Source of the DNA: Actinomadura kijaniata NBRC 14229
GTDB lineage: Bacteria > Actinomycetota > Actinomycetes > Streptosporangiales > Streptosporangiaceae
NCBI RefSeq assembly: GCF_001552175.1
Contig: NZ_BCQR01000079.1
Location: 1 to 52,404 of the forward strand
Length of the DNA: 52,404 bases
Direction: 5' to 3'
Made by a program: the position numbers and the translations under genes
Part shown: piece by piece, positions 1-7,986 of the stretch
Numbering within the stretch: position 1 is the stretch's first letter
Layout of the letters: each line of letters opens with the position of its first letter
The notes under the pieces: generated by a model
Told to the model about the DNA's origin: nothing
Database searches by the model: none
The model's input: the letters and a program-made list of their open reading frames with translations, nothing else

Positions 1-836
1 CCGGCCGTCAGCGCCGTGAGCGCCGCCGCCAGCACGGCCCGCCCGCCGCGCGCGTCCACGGCGCGGCCCGCGACCGCGACGCCGACCACGCTCGCCAGCC
101 CCGACACCGCCATCACGACCGTCAGCCCGCGCCCGGTCACGTCCGCGGCCTCGGCCAGCAGCGGCGCGATGTAGGTGATCGTCGTGAACGCCCCGGCCAT
201 CGCCAGCGCGGTGGTGGCCAGCAGCGCGGCCAGGCGGGGCCGGGCCGCCAGCGCGAGCCGTTCCCGCAGCGTCAGCGTCGCCGGGATCCGGACGGACGGC
301 AGCAGCACCGCCACGCCCGCCGCGGCGGCCAGCCCCACGCCGGTGACCAGCCAGAACACCCCGCTCGCTCCGACGGCCTGCGCCAGCAGCGTCCCGACCG
401 GAACGCCGACCAGCCCGGCGGCGCTGAGCCCGCCCATGACCAGCGCCAGCGCCCGGCCCATCCGGTCGGGCGGGCTGAGGGTGACGGCCGTCGCGGAGGC
501 GGTCGGCAGGAACAGGGCCGCGCCCAGCGCGGCCACCACGCGGGAGGCCATCATCAGCGGGTAGTCCGCCGCGACCGCCGAGAGGGCGTTCCCGGCGCTG
601 AAGACCACCAGCGTCCCGGCCAGCACGACCCGGCGGTCCCAGCGCGCGGTCGCCGTCGCCAGCACGGGCGCGGCCAGCGCGTAGACCAGCGTGAACACGG
701 TGACGAGCTGCCCGGCGGCGGCGAGCGAGACGTCCAGGCGCGCCGCCAGCTCCGGCAGGATCGGCGCGATCACGAACCCGTCGACGCCGATGGCGAACGC
801 GCCCGCGGCGAGCACGAGCAGTCGGGGGGAGGGCAT
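1..836 (-). CDS. MFS transporter, DHA1/AraJ-like (3' end cut by window edge)
   Basis: A drug:H+ antiporter-like permease of the major facilitator superfamily, expected in the cytoplasmic membrane. The reading frame is open from ATG at 836 to the window edge, giving about 278 visible residues. It begins MPSPRLLVLAAGAFAIGVDG and shows successive hydrophobic helices with short basic loops. The segment DRMGRALALVMGGL followed by a GVPVGTLLA helix is typical of AraJ/Bcr-like DHA1 transporters. An AAGGAG ribosome-binding site lies just before the start. It is divergent from an ArsR regulator at 936, so an efflux pump under local repression is the natural reading. Substrate cannot be told. The C-terminal helices lie outside the window. 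Confidence 0.88.
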   Translation of the reverse strand, partial: MPSPRLLVLAAGAFAIGVDGFVIAPILPELAARLDVSLAAAGQLVTVFTLVYALAAPVLATATARWDRRVVLAGTLVVFSAGNALSAVAADYPLMMASRVVAALGAALFLPTASATAVTLSPPDRMGRALALVMGGLSAAGLVGVPVGTLLAQAVGASGVFWLVTGVGLAAAAGVAVLLPSVRIPATLTLRERLALAARPRLAALLATTALAMAGAFTTITYIAPLLAEAADVTGRGLTVVMAVSGLASVVGVAVAGRAVDARGGRAVLAAALTALTA

Positions 837-847
837 GCGGAGACTCC

Positions 848-917
848 TTCGAAACTTCGAGAACTTTGGAAATAAGAGTCCAGCACACTGCTCGCCGTAT
901 TTCAACGATTCTCGAAA
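848..917. promoter_or_regulatory. Candidate ArsR operator dyads in divergent promoter
   Basis: The 99-base gap between the MFS gene and the ArsR gene is AT-richer than its surroundings. It holds TTCGAA at 848-853, an imperfect dyad TTCGAGAACTTTGGAA at 856-871, and TTTCAACGATTCTCGAAA at 900-917, whose arms match at most positions. The last dyad sits just upstream of the regulator's -10 box at 924-929. Imperfect palindromes in such a gap are usual ArsR-family operators; binding is inferred. Confidence 0.4.
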
Positions 918-923
918 CACGGG

Positions 924-929
924 TAGGTT
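924..929 (+). promoter_or_regulatory. -10 box (TAGGTT) for leaderless arsR-family mRNA
   Basis: TAGGTT fits TAnnnT and ends six bases before the ATG at 936. That places the transcript start at the A of the start codon, so the mRNA is probably leaderless. Confidence 0.5.
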
Positions 930-935
930 GGAGCC

Positions 936-1259
936 ATGCGCGAGCTGCACCACCCCGCCGCCGACGAGATCGACCTGAGCGCCGTGCTGTTCGCCCTGGC
1001 CGACCCCGTCCGCCGCGGGCTGGTCGCCGGGCTCGCCGACGGCGCCGAGGCCGGGACGGGCGACTGCGCCGGGGACCTGCCCCCCTCCACCGCCTCCCAC
1101 CACTTCAAGACCCTGCGGGAGGCCGGGGTCACCCGCACCCGCGTCGCGGGCACCCGCCGCCTGGTCTCCCTGCGCCGCGACGACCTGGAGACCCGCTTCC
1201 CCGGCCTGCTCGACACGATCCTGCGGGCCGACCGGGAGCCCCCGGTCAGACGCGGGTGA
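936..1259 (+). CDS. ArsR-family winged-helix transcriptional regulator
   Basis: A 107-residue DNA-binding repressor. Residues 16-80 form the wHTH: FALADPVRRGLVAGLADG is the first helix pair, PSTASHHFKTLREAGV the recognition-helix region, and TRRLVSLRRDDLETRFPGL the wing and following helix. This is close to the regulators that control MFS exporters rather than metal sensors, because no CxC metal motif is visible. It is divergent from the MFS transporter starting at 836, which is the likely target along with itself. No ribosome-binding site precedes the ATG, and a -10 box ends six bases upstream. Confidence 0.88.
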   Translation: MRELHHPAADEIDLSAVLFALADPVRRGLVAGLADGAEAGTGDCAGDLPPSTASHHFKTLREAGVTRTRVAGTRRLVSLRRDDLETRFPGLLDTILRADREPPVRRG

Positions 1260-1524
1260 CCTTCATGGCTCCCGGGGGTGCCGCGCGGGCCCTGGACGTT
1301 CACCGAGCGGAACCACGAGAGCCCGTCCGGCCGCCCCGGTCATCGGCGTTCGCGGATCTGTCTGGCGCTGGTGGTCGTGTCCGCCGTCCTCGGCGCCCTC
1401 TCCGCGGTCAGGGTGATGGCGGGGGAAGGCCGGATGTCGGGGAGGGGGCGGCGACGTAGGTCGCTGGAGGGGGAATATCCGGTTCCATGGGTATGAAAGT
1501 GAACAGAACGGGAACCGGATCCGG

Positions 1525-1812
1525 GTGTTCACGATGAAACAGCAACCACTGCGTGTTCCGCCGATCAGCCGTGCCACGGCGCGGCGGGCCGCATGGGCGG
1601 CCGCGGCGCTCGGGCTCGTCACGGCCGCCATGCTCGTGCTGCTGGTCGGGGGGACGCTCGGCTGGATCGAGGGCGCGAACGGGTTCGTGCACGCCCTGCT
1701 GGCGATCGCGATCGTGCCGGGGGCGCTGCTGACGTTCTTCGGCGCGTGGGTGGCGACCCACGCCCGCCATCGCCACCCCACGCGCCGGGACCGCCCTTTC
1801 AGCCGCCCGTGA
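1525..1812 (+). CDS. Small two-helix membrane protein, function unknown
   Basis: A 95-residue protein (92 if the ATG at 1534 is used instead of the GTG at 1525). There is a basic N-terminus, then two hydrophobic stretches, roughly residues 23-46 (AWAAAALGLVTAAMLVLLVGG) and 58-80 (HALLAIAIVPGALLTFFGAW), and a basic His/Arg-rich tail. I do not recognise the family. It is convergent with the anti-sigma-like gene and overlaps its 3' end by 14 bases. A GGGTAT hexamer about 30 bases upstream resembles a stress-sigma -10 box, but I see no matching -35. Codon bias supports it as real, with moderate certainty. Confidence 0.5.
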   Translation: MFTMKQQPLRVPPISRATARRAAWAAAALGLVTAAMLVLLVGGTLGWIEGANGFVHALLAIAIVPGALLTFFGAWVATHARHRHPTRRDRPFSRP

Positions 1813-2704
1813 GGTGCTTTCTGACCCCGTAGGGATCCATCCGGGCGGGGTCGCTCTTCTCCGGGTCGCCGGGGCGTTCCTTGACGAGGATGACGACGGC
1901 GTCGGAGCTGTAGGGCCACACGCGCATGACGGGCCGGTTGCCGATCGGCTTCCACGCCAGGGACGGCAACCGCATCGACTCCCCGCCGCCGGGATTCGTC
2001 CTGCCGATCGCGTAGTGGGCCTTCAGCCCCTTGTTGTGCACGAGCCGCAGGACCGACCGCAGATCACGGCTTCCCAGCGGCTGCATCCAGGGAACGATGT
2101 AGCGGCTCGACTGGGAGGAGATGGTGTCGGCGTACGGCTCACCGGACCGGGCCCGGCGGCCGAGCTGGATGAGCAGGCGGTCGCCGGGAAGGGCGTTGCT
2201 GATGCGCACCCGCATCGGGCAGGCGTTCCCGCCCTTCGGGCACGGGGTGACGGAGATGTCGATCTGCCGGTCGGCGGGGGCGTTCGGGGCCCCGCCACCG
2301 CCCTTCGCGAAGACGCGGCGCTCGTTGCCCGGCGAGACCGGCGTGATGAACAGCCGCACGTCCAGCTCGAACTTCGCGAACGCCTCCCGGAACCTCCGCT
2401 GGTCGGCGAACGCGTCCTTGACGCTGACCTCGTAGGTGTCGTCCCGCTTCTCGATGGCGACGGCCGCGTTGGCATAGCTGCGCACGGGGTCGTCGCCGAC
2501 CACGTTCAGCGCGACCGGTCCGACCACCACCGCCGCCGTCGCCAGGGCGACCCCCAGCACCAGCCGGAAGCGCGGCCTGCGGCGGGGAGCGTCCGCCGCG
2601 GACTCCTCCGTCAGGATCGCGCGCAGCAGTTCCCGGTCGCCCTTCACCGTGACCTGCTCGTCGCGAACGGGTGAGAGCCCGGCCACCACGTCGTCGACGC
2701 TCAT
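1799..2704 (-). CDS. Single-pass membrane protein paired with ECF sigma factor (anti-sigma-like)
   Basis: A 301-residue protein with a cytoplasmic N-terminus of about 45 residues, one transmembrane helix at about 47-69 (LVLGVALATAAVVVGPVAL) and a large extracytoplasmic domain. Its ATG overlaps the stop of the sigma-factor gene in an ATGA, so the two are translationally coupled, which is typical of an anti-sigma factor or sigma-regulated partner. I see no HxxxCxxC zinc anti-sigma motif in the N-terminus. The role is therefore inferred from position and topology only. The outer domain contains two cysteines (TPCPKGGNACP) that could form a disulfide. Confidence 0.62.
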   Translation of the reverse strand: MSVDDVVAGLSPVRDEQVTVKGDRELLRAILTEESAADAPRRRPRFRLVLGVALATAAVVVGPVALNVVGDDPVRSYANAAVAIEKRDDTYEVSVKDAFADQRRFREAFAKFELDVRLFITPVSPGNERRVFAKGGGGAPNAPADRQIDISVTPCPKGGNACPMRVRISNALPGDRLLIQLGRRARSGEPYADTISSQSSRYIVPWMQPLGSRDLRSVLRLVHNKGLKAHYAIGRTNPGGGESMRLPSLAWKPIGNRPVMRVWPYSSDAVVILVKERPGDPEKSDPARMDPYGVRKHLTGG

Positions 2705-3234
2705 GTCAAAGCTCCTTTCTCCGCGACGAGCCGGGCGGCCCGCGCGTCATCCACCCCGGCGGCCCGTAGCGCGCGGGCGAACCGCTTGCGGGCCCGGTGC
2801 AGCCGGATGCTCACCGCGTTCCGCGAGCACCCGAGCACCCTGGCGATCTCCGGGACCGCCAGTCCCTCCCACGCGACCAGCGACAGCAGCTCCCGGTCGG
2901 CCTCGGGCAGCCTGCGGAACACGTCCACGACCGTCGACCCGCCCGGCTCGTGCCGCACGGGCACGGCGGCGAGCTCGGCCCGCAGCGCGGCGGTCCGCAA
3001 CGCGTGCCGCTGCTCGCCGCGCCGGTGGTTGGCCAGCACCCGGCGCGCCGCGCCGTACAGCCACAGCCGCGCGTCGTCGCCCTCCGGCAGCTCGTCGGCC
3101 CGCCGCCATGCGACGGCGAACGTCTCGGCGACGACGTCGGCCGCGTCGTCCGCCGACGCGCACCGCCGCAGCGCGTACCCGAGAAGCGGCCGGAAGTTCC
3201 GCTCGTACAGCTCGGCGAACTCGTCCTCATCCAC
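2701..3234 (-). CDS. ECF-family RNA polymerase sigma factor
   Basis: A 177-residue sigma-70 factor of the extracytoplasmic-function type. Region 2 is at about residues 5-70 (FAELYERNFRPLLGYALRRC, DVVAETFAVAWRR). Region 4 is at about 105-160 (LPEADRELLSLVAWEGLAVP, then the HTH EIARVLGCSRNAVSIRLHRAR). It would redirect RNA polymerase to a small regulon in answer to a signal received by the coupled membrane protein. Its stop overlaps the partner's start by four bases (2701-2704). The translation start at 3234 follows a weak GGTG-rich leader. The signal and regulon are unknown. Confidence 0.9.
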   Translation of the reverse strand: MDEDEFAELYERNFRPLLGYALRRCASADDAADVVAETFAVAWRRADELPEGDDARLWLYGAARRVLANHRRGEQRHALRTAALRAELAAVPVRHEPGGSTVVDVFRRLPEADRELLSLVAWEGLAVPEIARVLGCSRNAVSIRLHRARKRFARALRAAGVDDARAARLVAEKGALT

Positions 3235-3308
3235 ACCGGCACCCCACGTCGTGGATCCTCTCGAACGGTGTCATGTCACCCGTCCATGTCCACGACGCCG
3301 AAGATCTT

Positions 3309-5669
3309 TCACTCCCGCCGGCGGGAGAGGAACCAGCGGTCCAGGCGCAGCGCCACCACCAGCAGCAGGCCCGCCAGGACCGCGATGCCCAGCGCCACCA
3401 GGGCGTTGTGCAGGTTGTCGGGGTACAGGGCGAAGAACACGCGCAGATCCGGCACCGCCAGCACGACCAGGAACACCGCGCCCATCGCGACGACCATGCC
3501 GAGCCGCCACCAGTTCCACGGGCGGGCGATCAGCAGCAGCACCCACAGCGCCAGCAGGAACAGCGACAGCGCCGCCGTCGAGGAGTCCTCGGCGAACCGG
3601 GTCCGCGGGTTCTCCGTCGCCAGCAGGTAGCCCGCGAACGTCGCCACCCCGCACGCCAGGCCCGCCGGGACCGCGAAGCGCAGCACGCGCGGCACGAAGC
3701 CGGGCCGGGCGCGTTCCAGGTTCGGGGCCAGCGCCAGGAAGAACGCCGGGACGCCGATGGTCAGCGTGCTGATCAGCGTCAGGTGCCGGGGCAGGAACGG
3801 GAACCGCACGTGCACCAGCCCGACCAGCACCGCCAGGATGATCGAGTAGACGGTCTTGGTGAGGAACAGGTTGGCGACGCGCTCGATGTTGCCGAGCACG
3901 CGGCGGCCCTCGCCGACCACGTGGGGGAGCGTGGCGAAGCTGTTGTCCAGCAGCACGATCTGCGCGACGGCGCGGGTCGCGCCGCTGCCCGAGCCCATCG
4001 CCACGCCCAGGTCGGCGTCCTTGAGGGCGAGGACGTCGTTGACGCCGTCGCCGGTCATCGCGACCGTGTGCCCCCTGCCCTGCAACGCCTTGACCATCTG
4101 CCGCTTCTGCCGCGGGCTGACCCGCCCGAACACCGAGTTGCCCTCCAGCACCCTCCCCATCTCGCGCGGGCCGGACGGCAGGGTGCGGGCGTCCACCGGG
4201 TGGTCGGCCCCGGGCAGGTCCAGCGCCCGGGCGATCGCGCCGACCGAGGCGGGGTCGTCGCCGGAGATGACCTTGACGGCGACGCCCTGCTCGGCGAAGT
4301 ACGCCAGGGTCGCCGGGGCCTCGGCCCGCAGCCGCTGCCGCAGCGCCACCAGCGCGGCGGGCTCGGCGTCCGCGGTCGCCTCCGGCGCGTCCGGCTCCGT
4401 GAGCGCCCCCGCCGGGACCCGCGCCAGCGCCAGCACCCGCAGCCCGGTCGCGCCCAGCTCCTCGGCCCGCTCCCGGAACGGGTCGCCGGGCCCCAGCAGC
4501 GCGTCCGCCGCCCCGAGCACCCACGCGCCCTCGCCCGCGAACTCCATCCCGCTCCACTTGCGCGCCGACGAGAACGGCACCGCGCCCGCGACCTTCCAGC
4601 CGGGGTCGGGCGCGTCCAGGCCCCGCCGGACGGCCAGCATCGTCGCGTTCGGGTCCGGGTCCCCGGCGGCCAGCGCGGCGAGCGCCTCGCGGGCGGGCAG
4701 CGCGTCGTCCAGCACCACGACCCGGTCCAGGTCCATGCCGGGCTCGGTGAGCGTGCCGGTCTTGTCCACGCACAGCACGTCCACCCGCGCCAAGCCCTCG
4801 ATGGCGGGCAGCTCGTTGACCAGGGCCCCGCGCCGCCCCAGCCGCACGACGCCCACGGCGAACGCGATGCTGGTCATCAGCACCAGCCCCTCGGGGACCA
4901 TCGTGACGACCCCGGCGACCGCGCCGACCACCGCGTCCGACACGTCCCGGGCCGCCGTGAACTGGCTGACGAACAGCAGGACCGAGGTCGGGACGATCAG
5001 CCAGGTGACGTACTTGAGGAACCGGTCGATGCCCTCCATCAGCTCCGACCGCGACAGCGTGAACCGGCTGGCCTCCTCCACCAGCCGCGCGGCGTACGCC
5101 TCGCGCCCCACCCTCTCGGCCGTGAACGTCCCGCCGCCCGCCACCACGAAGCTGCCCGACCGCAGCGGGTCGCCGGGGCCCTTGTGCACGGGGTCGGCCT
5201 CGCCGGTCAGCAGCGACTCGTCCACCTCCAGGCCCCGGGAGTCCACCACCGGGCCGTCCACCGGGATCCTGTCGCCGGTGCCGAGGACGATCAGGTCGCC
5301 GAGCACGACGGCCCGCTGGGAGATCTCTTGGACCGTTCCAGTGCGCCGTACGCGCACCGGGGTCTCGCCGACCACCGCGAGCCGGTCCAGGGTGCGCTTG
5401 GCGCGCAGCTCCTGGATCACGCCGATGGCCGAGTTGGCGACGATGATCCCGCCGAACAGGCCGTCCGGCCACTCCCCGAAGATCATCACCAGCACGAACA
5501 GCGTGCCGATGAGCGCGTTGAAGCGGGTGAGGATGTTCGCCCGCAGGATCTCGCCCACCGAACGGCTGGACCGCCGCGGCACGTCGTTGGTGCGGCCCGC
5601 CGCCACCCGCGCGCGTACCTGCGCCGCGGTCAGACCGCGCGCCCCCGTTGCGTCGTCTGTCTGCGTCAC
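3309..5669 (-). CDS. ctpE: CtpE-like cation-transporting P-type ATPase
   Basis: A 786-residue E1-E2 ATPase. TGEADP is at 155-160 (actuator), PEGLVLMTSIAFAVGVVRLG at 259-278 (transport helix), and the phosphorylation motif DKTGTLT begins at D302. The hinge TGDGVND precedes DADLGVAMGSGSGATR. C-terminal helices complete a ten-helix layout. The N-terminus (GLTAAQVRARVAAGRTNDVP) and the PEGL helix closely follow mycobacterial CtpE, a Ca2+ importer-type ATPase, so Ca2+ is the best substrate guess. GTG at 5669 is chosen because the homology begins there; the frame is open further upstream but lies antisense to plsX. It sits 50 bases behind plsX and is probably co-transcribed. Confidence 0.88.
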   Translation of the reverse strand: MTQTDDATGARGLTAAQVRARVAAGRTNDVPRRSSRSVGEILRANILTRFNALIGTLFVLVMIFGEWPDGLFGGIIVANSAIGVIQELRAKRTLDRLAVVGETPVRVRRTGTVQEISQRAVVLGDLIVLGTGDRIPVDGPVVDSRGLEVDESLLTGEADPVHKGPGDPLRSGSFVVAGGGTFTAERVGREAYAARLVEEASRFTLSRSELMEGIDRFLKYVTWLIVPTSVLLFVSQFTAARDVSDAVVGAVAGVVTMVPEGLVLMTSIAFAVGVVRLGRRGALVNELPAIEGLARVDVLCVDKTGTLTEPGMDLDRVVVLDDALPAREALAALAAGDPDPNATMLAVRRGLDAPDPGWKVAGAVPFSSARKWSGMEFAGEGAWVLGAADALLGPGDPFRERAEELGATGLRVLALARVPAGALTEPDAPEATADAEPAALVALRQRLRAEAPATLAYFAEQGVAVKVISGDDPASVGAIARALDLPGADHPVDARTLPSGPREMGRVLEGNSVFGRVSPRQKRQMVKALQGRGHTVAMTGDGVNDVLALKDADLGVAMGSGSGATRAVAQIVLLDNSFATLPHVVGEGRRVLGNIERVANLFLTKTVYSIILAVLVGLVHVRFPFLPRHLTLISTLTIGVPAFFLALAPNLERARPGFVPRVLRFAVPAGLACGVATFAGYLLATENPRTRFAEDSSTAALSLFLLALWVLLLIARPWNWWRLGMVVAMGAVFLVVLAVPDLRVFFALYPDNLHNALVALGIAVLAGLLLVVALRLDRWFLSRRRE

Positions 5670-5719
5670 GTTGCCCCCGAACGTCGATCTTCCCCGGGGA
5701 CGGAGGGGGCAATCCCGGC

Positions 5720-6943
5720 TCAGCCCGGCGGAGGCTCCACGGGCTCGGGTTCGGCGGGCCTCTCCTCGGCGGCGGGCTCGGCGGGCTTCTCGACGGCCTT
5801 CGCCGGAGCCTTCTCCAGAGCCTTCACCGGGGCCTTCTCGGCGGCCTCGCCCTCCTCCGGTCCCTCGACCGGCCTCTCGGCCTGCTTGTCGTTCTGCCGG
5901 TCCTTGTCGTCGCCGCCGTGCGTCCACCGGCCGAACCGGGACGTCCGCGTCGCCGCGATCTGCTCCCTGATCCGCTCCACGATCCGCCCGGCGGCCAGCT
6001 CGTGGGCCAGCACGCACGCCGACGTGATCGCCCGTGCCCGCGCCGCGCCGTGCGCGATGACGACGGTGCCGTTCAGCCCCAGCAGGACGCCGCCGCCGTA
6101 GGTGTCGGAGTCCAGACGCTCGCGCAGCTCCACCAGGCGGCGGCGTTGCAGGAACGCCCCCACCTTGGCGGTCCGGCTCCCGGTCACCGCCTGCTTCATC
6201 TCGTGGAAGGCCGTCCGCACGGTGCCCTCCATGGTCTTGAGCGCCACGTTCCCGGTGAACCCGTCGGTGACGATCACGTCCACGATGCCGCGCAGCAGAT
6301 CGTGGCCCTCCACGTTCCCGGCGAACTCCACCGCGTGGTTCCCCGAGGCCAGCAGCTCGTGGGCGCGTTTGGCCAGCTTGTTGCCCTTGCTGCTCTCGGC
6401 GCCGATGTTCAGCAGCCCCACCGACGGCCGCTCCAGCCCCAGCCGGATCTGCGCGTACGCGGTGCCGAGCGCCGCGAACTGCACCAGCGTCTCGGGCTTG
6501 ACGTCGGCCGTCGCGCCCGCGTCCAGCAGCACCGTCGGCCGGGGGACGGTCGGCAGCGTCACCGCGATCGCCGGGCGCATCACGCCCTGCTGGCCCCGCA
6601 GCCGCAGCCGCGCGGTCGCCACCACCCCGGCGGTACTGCCCGCCGACACCAGCGCCGACGCCCGCCCCTGCTTGATCAGGTGGCAGGCGATCGCGATCGA
6701 CGACTTGGGCTTGCGCCACGAGGCCAGCGCGCCCTCGCCCATGTCCAGGGCCTCGTCGGCGTGCACGATCGGGATCTCGCCCGCCACGCCGAGCCCGTCC
6801 AGCGCGCGGCGGATCCGGGGGGCCTGCCCGACCAGCACCAGCGGCACGCCGTGCTCCCGCACCGCCGTCACCGCCCCCGCGATGATCTCCTCGGGGGCGT
6901 GGTCGCCGCCCATGGTGTCCACCGCGATCGGCGCGGGGCTCAT
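5720..6943 (-). CDS. plsX: PlsX-family phosphate acyltransferase with charged Ala/Pro/Lys tail
   Basis: PlsX converts acyl-ACP to acyl-phosphate, the first step of phospholipid synthesis in many bacteria. The 407-residue product starts MSPAPIAVDTMGGDHAPEE, with TGGAG-like spacing to the ATG at 6943. TDGFTGNVALKTMEG and YGGGVLLGLNGTVVIAHG are clear family blocks. Two usually invariant Asn are changed: SAGNTG is SAGSTA here, and DxGAN is DAGAT. From about residue 330 a disordered tail of EKAP/KALEKAPAK/VEKPAEP repeats follows, absent from typical PlsX. The gene is not beside rpmF, rnc or fab genes as housekeeping plsX usually is. It may be a second, divergent copy. Confidence 0.8.
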   Translation of the reverse strand: MSPAPIAVDTMGGDHAPEEIIAGAVTAVREHGVPLVLVGQAPRIRRALDGLGVAGEIPIVHADEALDMGEGALASWRKPKSSIAIACHLIKQGRASALVSAGSTAGVVATARLRLRGQQGVMRPAIAVTLPTVPRPTVLLDAGATADVKPETLVQFAALGTAYAQIRLGLERPSVGLLNIGAESSKGNKLAKRAHELLASGNHAVEFAGNVEGHDLLRGIVDVIVTDGFTGNVALKTMEGTVRTAFHEMKQAVTGSRTAKVGAFLQRRRLVELRERLDSDTYGGGVLLGLNGTVVIAHGAARARAITSACVLAHELAAGRIVERIREQIAATRTSRFGRWTHGGDDKDRQNDKQAERPVEGPEEGEAAEKAPVKALEKAPAKAVEKPAEPAAEERPAEPEPVEPPPG

Positions 6944-7058
6944 GGCGACTCCAACTGGGGTGGTGAGGGCGGGGCGCGGCACAGGACGGCTGCTCACCGC
7001 ATGGTAGGACCTCCCCGGCCATGCCCTGGCAACGGACGGCCAACCACCCCCGGAGCCG

Positions 7059-7475
7059 CTACTCCTTCGCCTTGCAGTCGGGGCCGAGGCAGGAGGCGTT
7101 CTCCACGACGGGACGGCCGTCCACGAGGATCGTGTAGTAGTGGTCCCGCGTGGCCTCCTCGCCGGTGGCGATGACCTGCACGCGCTTGTTCCCGGCGGCC
7201 TTGCCGGTGCAGGCGACGCGCATCTTCTCCTTGGTCCAGCCCGGCATGTCCTGGCACGTCAGGCCGGTGTTCAGGGCGACGCCCCGGGCCTGTAGCTCGG
7301 CGGTGGCGGCATGCGGGACCGCGCCGCGCAGCTTCGCCTGCGTGGGGTGGCGCAGCTCCTTCACGTCGATGAGGGTGACGTAGACGACGGCGGCGCCCAC
7401 GCCGACCACCGCCAGCGCGAGCAGCCCGAAGAGCACGGGCTTCCGAGGGACGGACTTCAGAGGGATGGACTTCAC
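7059..7475 (-). CDS. Membrane-anchored DUF4333-like secreted domain protein
   Basis: A 138-residue protein starting at GTG 7475 (VKSIPLKSVPRK). One transmembrane helix (VLFGLLALAVVGVGAAVVYVT, about 14-34) is followed by an extracytoplasmic domain. That domain carries paired cysteines: GLTCQDMPGW, VACTGKA and ENASCLGPDC. The layout matches the DUF4333 family common in actinomycetes, whose role is unknown. It is a diverged paralogue of the lipoprotein encoded next upstream (7558-7920), sharing the ARGVALN/ERGIALT block, the central cysteine pair and the terminal CLGxxC. The start choice is uncertain because the frame stays open to 7610. Confidence 0.65.
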   Translation of the reverse strand: MKSIPLKSVPRKPVLFGLLALAVVGVGAAVVYVTLIDVKELRHPTQAKLRGAVPHAATAELQARGVALNTGLTCQDMPGWTKEKMRVACTGKAAGNKRVQVIATGEEATRDHYYTILVDGRPVVENASCLGPDCKAKE

Positions 7476-7557
7476 GACGGTAGCGTTACCGCCGCGCGGT
7501 GCCGCCACGCCCGGACGGGATGGTGTTTTCCGTTGCCCGGACGGGTTCCTTGCGAGA

Positions 7558-7920
7558 TCAAGAACGTTGGCCGCAGCCGAGCCCGAGACAGTCCTGCCGC
7601 AGCACCTCACGGCCCCCCACGGTGACCGTGTACCGCTCGCGCGGCCGGTCGCTCTCGGCGTCGTCGACGACCCCCTCGACCCGCACCGGCTCCCCGGAAC
7701 GCGTCGTGGCCGTGCAGGAGATCCGCACCGTCCCCGGCGGCCCCTCGCGCAGCCACGCGCAGTCGGGACGGCCGGTCAGCGCGATGCCGCGTTCGCCCAT
7801 CTCGTTGACCACGCCGTCGGTGACGGCGTTGCGGTAGGCCCCCTCGGAGATCCGGGCCATGAGGTCGCACCCGCTCACCAGCACGACCAGCGCCGCCACC
7901 AACGCCCCGAGCCGGACCAT
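7558..7920 (-). CDS. DUF4333-like lipoprotein
   Basis: A 120-residue lipoprotein. Signal peptide MVRLGALVAALVVLVSGC has a lipobox ending at Cys18, so the mature protein is expected on the outer face of the membrane. The mature part has paired cysteines (RPDCAWL, ISCTATT, QDCLGLGC) and matches the neighbouring DUF4333-like protein. ATG at 7920 is preceded by GGGAGG. In-frame GTG codons at 7953 and 7986 carry near-identical upstream sequence because of a 33-bp tandem duplication, so a longer N-terminus (131 or 142 residues) is possible. The GTG at 7986 overlaps the hydrolase stop as GTGA. Function unknown; part of the DUF998-hydrolase operon. Confidence 0.72.
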   Translation of the reverse strand: MVRLGALVAALVVLVSGCDLMARISEGAYRNAVTDGVVNEMGERGIALTGRPDCAWLREGPPGTVRISCTATTRSGEPVRVEGVVDDAESDRPRERYTVTVGGREVLRQDCLGLGCGQRS

Positions 7921-7986
7921 GCCCTGCCTCCCACGCCCCTCCGGCGGGCTCACGCCCTGCCTCCCGCCCGCCTCCGGGGCGCTCAC
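7921..7986. repeat. 33-bp tandem duplication covering ribosome-binding site and start codon
   Basis: Bases 7921-7953 and 7954-7986 are tandem copies matching at 28 of 33 positions. On the minus strand each copy ends with GGGAGGCAGGGC directly before a start codon. That gives starts at GTG 7986, GTG 7953 and ATG 7920, all in one frame. The encoded peptide repeat is VSAPEAGGRQG/VSPPEGRGRQG. Confidence 0.85.

Noticed and set aside
1278..1496. 72-codon plus-strand frame after the ArsR gene
   Set aside because: No ribosome-binding site, low-complexity Arg/Gly end, and no resemblance to a known small protein. The 265-base gap 1260-1524 otherwise shows nothing clear.
2649..6101. Long open frame on the plus strand (over 1100 codons) across the sigma factor and P-type ATPase region
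   Set aside because: It is antisense to clear genes (ECF sigma factor, CtpE-like ATPase with all motifs). Its product is Arg/Pro/Gln-rich low-complexity sequence, as expected of a shadow frame in GC-rich DNA.
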